Of a stretch of DNA of 64,000 nucleotides, positions 62,076 to 64,000 are shown piece by piece. Location of the stretch: the NCBI GenBank assembly GCA_030765525.1, contig JAVCCK010000038.1, forward strand, positions 1 through 64,000. The letters run 5' to 3'. The notes beneath the pieces were generated by a model that was not told the DNA's origin, ran no database searches, and saw only the letters and a list, made by a program, of their open reading frames with translations. Source of the DNA: Candidatus Lernaella stagnicola (GTDB lineage: Bacteria > Lernaellota > Lernaellaia > Lernaellales > Lernaellaceae). Position 1 is the stretch's first letter, and every line of letters starts with the position of its first letter. A program made the position numbers and the translations under genes.

Positions 62076-63215
62076 TTAGGGTGTCGCTCGCAGCCAGAGC
62101 AAGGGGTCGACGGCCACCCCTTTCCGGCGTATCTCGAAATGTAACACCGATCGTCCCAACAGGCTGGACGATCCAATGGTGCCGACCACTTCGCCCTGGT
62201 ATACCGTGTCGCCCCGAGCGCGGGCGAAACTTCCCAGGTGGGCATAAAGGCTGTGAAAACGCTGACCGTGGTCGACGATCAGCACGCGCCCATAACCCAA
62301 GAACTCACCGATGTAGCGGACCATACCGTCGGCCACGGCTCGCACCGGCGTTCCGGTCGGGGCGGCGATATCAATGCCGTTGGATCGTGTCTCGGTGCCG
62401 AACTGCTCATGCATGCGGCGCCCGAAGTACCCAACGATCGGCCCGTGAACCGGACTTGGTAGATACCCTCTGTGTTGGGCGAAGTCAAGGCGCAAGGGTC
62501 GATCCGCCCGGGGGACGGGAGTTTGATCGGGGATTGCCGCGACGGTCTGGCCCAGTGCGGCGTCTTGCCGAACCAAATCGCGCGACAAACGTGCGGCCAG
62601 CGCTTTATCGCGGCGAATTTCGGTCAATAGGTACATTTTCTTGCGTTTTTCCACCTCGATGTTGACCGCAGCCTGATTCTCTTGTTCCCGCAACACCATC
62701 AAATGGGCGCGCCGGCGCTCCAAGTCGCGGCGCTTCCGGCGTATCGCCAGAAGCTGCGTCCGGTGAGTCGCCAGCGCTTCGGCATCCATCTCCACGATCT
62801 GCTGCAAGGCGCGGTACCGCCGCAGAAACGTGCGAAAAGAATCGCTGGTCAACAACACCTTCCAGAAACCGCCGCGTCCCATTCGATACAAAGCGGCCAA
62901 TCGCCGTCCCAAGCGGGCGGCGCGAATCGGCATTTGCGTCTGCAAGCGCTCGATCTGCGCGGCGTCGCCGGCCATCTGACGGCGAACTTCCTCCAGGCCG
63001 GAGCCGATTTTCGCCAGATTTTTCTCGTGCTGGTAACGAAGATGGTCGATGGCGTAAAGCTGCCGCAGGAGACTGCGTTCGGCACTCATCGCGGCCCGCA
63101 TTTTGGCCGTTTCCGCGGCCAGGCGCCGTTCCACTTCCGGATCCGCGGCGAACGCCTCCGCCGCCGCCATCAGCGCGACCAAAAGGATCACGGCAAGTCG
63201 AAAAAACCGTCTCAT
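62076..63215 (-). CDS. EnvC-like murein hydrolase activator (LytM/M23 fold)
   Basis: This ~379-residue exported protein has a signal peptide (FFRLAVILLVALMAAAEAFA), a long coiled coil (~25-245) and a LytM domain at the C-terminus. The zinc ligands are incomplete: the H-x3-D His is Ser (SNGIDIAAP) and one His of H-x-H is Val (SVLHFEIR), as in EnvC activators, which do not cleave peptidoglycan but activate amidases. The ATG overlaps the ftsX stop by 4 bp (ATGA), supporting FtsEX-EnvC coupling. No zinc-binding catalytic activity is expected. Confidence 0.9.
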   Translation of the reverse strand: MRRFFRLAVILLVALMAAAEAFAADPEVERRLAAETAKMRAAMSAERSLLRQLYAIDHLRYQHEKNLAKIGSGLEEVRRQMAGDAAQIERLQTQMPIRAARLGRRLAALYRMGRGGFWKVLLTSDSFRTFLRRYRALQQIVEMDAEALATHRTQLLAIRRKRRDLERRRAHLMVLREQENQAAVNIEVEKRKKMYLLTEIRRDKALAARLSRDLVRQDAALGQTVAAIPDQTPVPRADRPLRLDFAQHRGYLPSPVHGPIVGYFGRRMHEQFGTETRSNGIDIAAPTGTPVRAVADGMVRYIGEFLGYGRVLIVDHGQRFHSLYAHLGSFARARGDTVYQGEVVGTIGSSSLLGRSVLHFEIRRKGVAVDPLLWLRATP

Positions 63216-64000
63216 ACCCGTAAAAACCGCCTCGTGGAAAGATACGAAGCCACTAGGCCGATCGCCCCGCCCAGCGCTAGAACCGCCACCACTACCGTCC
63301 ACCCCGGCCAAATCAAGTTGACGCCGCCGAGCAACCAGTCGCGTATGGAATCACCCCGGCTCACGCGGTGCAGAATATAGCGATACAGGCCATAGCAAAG
63401 CCCCAACGCCAAAAGCGAACCGACAACGCCCTGGAACACGCCCTCGGCGAGCAAAGGCCCGCGAATGAAGCCTTTTGTGGCGCCCACCAAGCGGTAAATG
63501 CCGATTTCATCGCGCCGCCGGTAGATCGCCAAACGAATCGTATTGGCCACCAGCAGACCTGCCGCCAGCGACAAAAACAGACCCATCACGAGGGCCAAGG
63601 CCCAGGTATAGCGAATAAAACGGCTGAGTCGATCGATCCAGCGGCGGCCGTCATCGACCTCCACCACGCCGGGAAGCTGCGCCACGCGGCCCGCGAAATC
63701 GTCCATGGCCACCCGATTGTCAAAACCGCGATGCAGGATGATTTCCAGACTCGGCGGCAGCGGGTTTTCGCCCAACTCGCGCACGACGTCGGCGACTTCC
63801 GGCAACTCCTCGGCGAAACGTTTCAGCGCCATTTCGCTGGTCACCAGCGTCACCGATTTCACTTCGGGCATTTGGCCAATGCGCGCCACCGCTCCGTCGA
63901 TCTGACCCTGAGACGCATCGATGGAGATGTACGCCACGACCTCGACCTCGCCCACGAAAGCGTCGACCAGCGCGCCGAGGTTGACGGCCAGCAAGCTGAA
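63212..64000 (-). CDS. ftsX: Cell division protein FtsX, N-terminally truncated by the window
   Basis: About 262 residues are visible; the first ~30 residues lie beyond the window end. The periplasmic loop follows (EVEVVAYISIDASQGQ) and then three membrane helices, with the YRRRDEIGIYRLVGATKGFI coupling segment typical of FtsX. FtsX and FtsE form an ABC-like complex that controls EnvC during septal peptidoglycan splitting. ftsE should lie just outside the window. The EnvC-like start overlaps its stop. Confidence 0.92.
   Translation of the reverse strand, partial: FSLLAVNLGALVDAFVGEVEVVAYISIDASQGQIDGAVARIGQMPEVKSVTLVTSEMALKRFAEELPEVADVVRELGENPLPPSLEIILHRGFDNRVAMDDFAGRVAQLPGVVEVDDGRRWIDRLSRFIRYTWALALVMGLFLSLAAGLLVANTIRLAIYRRRDEIGIYRLVGATKGFIRGPLLAEGVFQGVVGSLLALGLCYGLYRYILHRVSRGDSIRDWLLGGVNLIWPGWTVVVAVLALGGAIGLVASYLSTRRFLRV

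Noticed and set aside
1-64000. tRNA, rRNA or riboswitch genes
   Set aside because: Intergenic spaces were read on both strands; I found no cloverleaf, T-loop consensus or riboswitch core. Covariance-model searches would be needed to exclude weak cases.

Overview
The window reads as a gene-dense (roughly 60% G+C) chromosomal segment of a free-living Gram-negative bacterium. The diderm call rests on about ten lipobox-type lipoproteins, an FtsX/EnvC-like/CtpA/divergent-polysaccharide-deacetylase division block, a SecA with a C-terminal zinc motif, and a prepilin. I see no rRNA, tRNA, CRISPR array, prophage or insertion sequence. The lineage cannot be fixed by eye. Core proteins look deltaproteobacterial-like, and Asp/Asn-rich spacers after the lipobox are what I would expect from Desulfobacterota, Myxococcota or Lernaellota-type genomes, but that is only a guess.

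Layout. 0.3-6.3 kb: nadE, an orphan prepilin, rlmB, a DUF4382 lipoprotein, a secreted SdrD-B-like protein with a Gly/His tail, and a small Dabb-family protein. 6.5-11.2 kb: convergent surface glycoside hydrolases (GH5 and GH31). 11.3-12.7 kb: a tandem PilZ protein and a flavodoxin-family oxidoreductase. 12.8-17.7 kb: three tandem paralogous beta-helix lipoproteins with very long Asp/Asn spacers. 17.7-24.6 kb: an ArsA-type ATPase fused to an HSP20-like domain with an overlapping helical partner, an endonuclease/exonuclease/phosphatase lipoprotein, a membrane spermidine-synthase-like protein and an alpha/beta-hydrolase lipoprotein. 24.6-28.8 kb: pyrE, an acyltransferase and a dNK-panC-panD operon, followed by the isolated 3' end of a pilC/gspF-like gene. 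29.1-37.0 kb: a secreted unknown, then a run of membrane protein, hydrolase, RmlC-like cupin, secA and histidine kinase. 37-49.4 kb: small envelope proteins, rhodanese, adk, YfhO-like, GT4 and GT39 proteins, a lipoprotein, moeA with a cupin, a Cys-rich lipoprotein and ilvE. 49.5-56.9 kb: a hydrolase, a cysteine synthase next to an aberrant CysRS-like protein, an SRPBCC protein, a B12-binding radical SAM enzyme and a polytopic membrane protein. 56.7-64 kb: an SGNH hydrolase, a GDPD lipoprotein and the division block ending in a truncated ftsX.

The main theme is a surface lipoproteome. At least ten unrelated passenger proteins (glycosidases, beta-helices, nuclease/phosphatase, lipase, phosphodiesterase, DUF4382, unknown) carry the same export module: signal peptide, lipobox Cys, then an immediate run of Asp and Asn. 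In two neighbouring beta-helix genes the DNA of that module is almost identical while the passengers have diverged, so the module appears to be duplicated or gene-converted as a cassette. The next most unusual item is a CysRS homologue beside a cysteine synthase in which the zinc Cys, HIGH and KMSKS signatures are all altered. Several promoters can be read directly, some with inverted repeats that look like operators.
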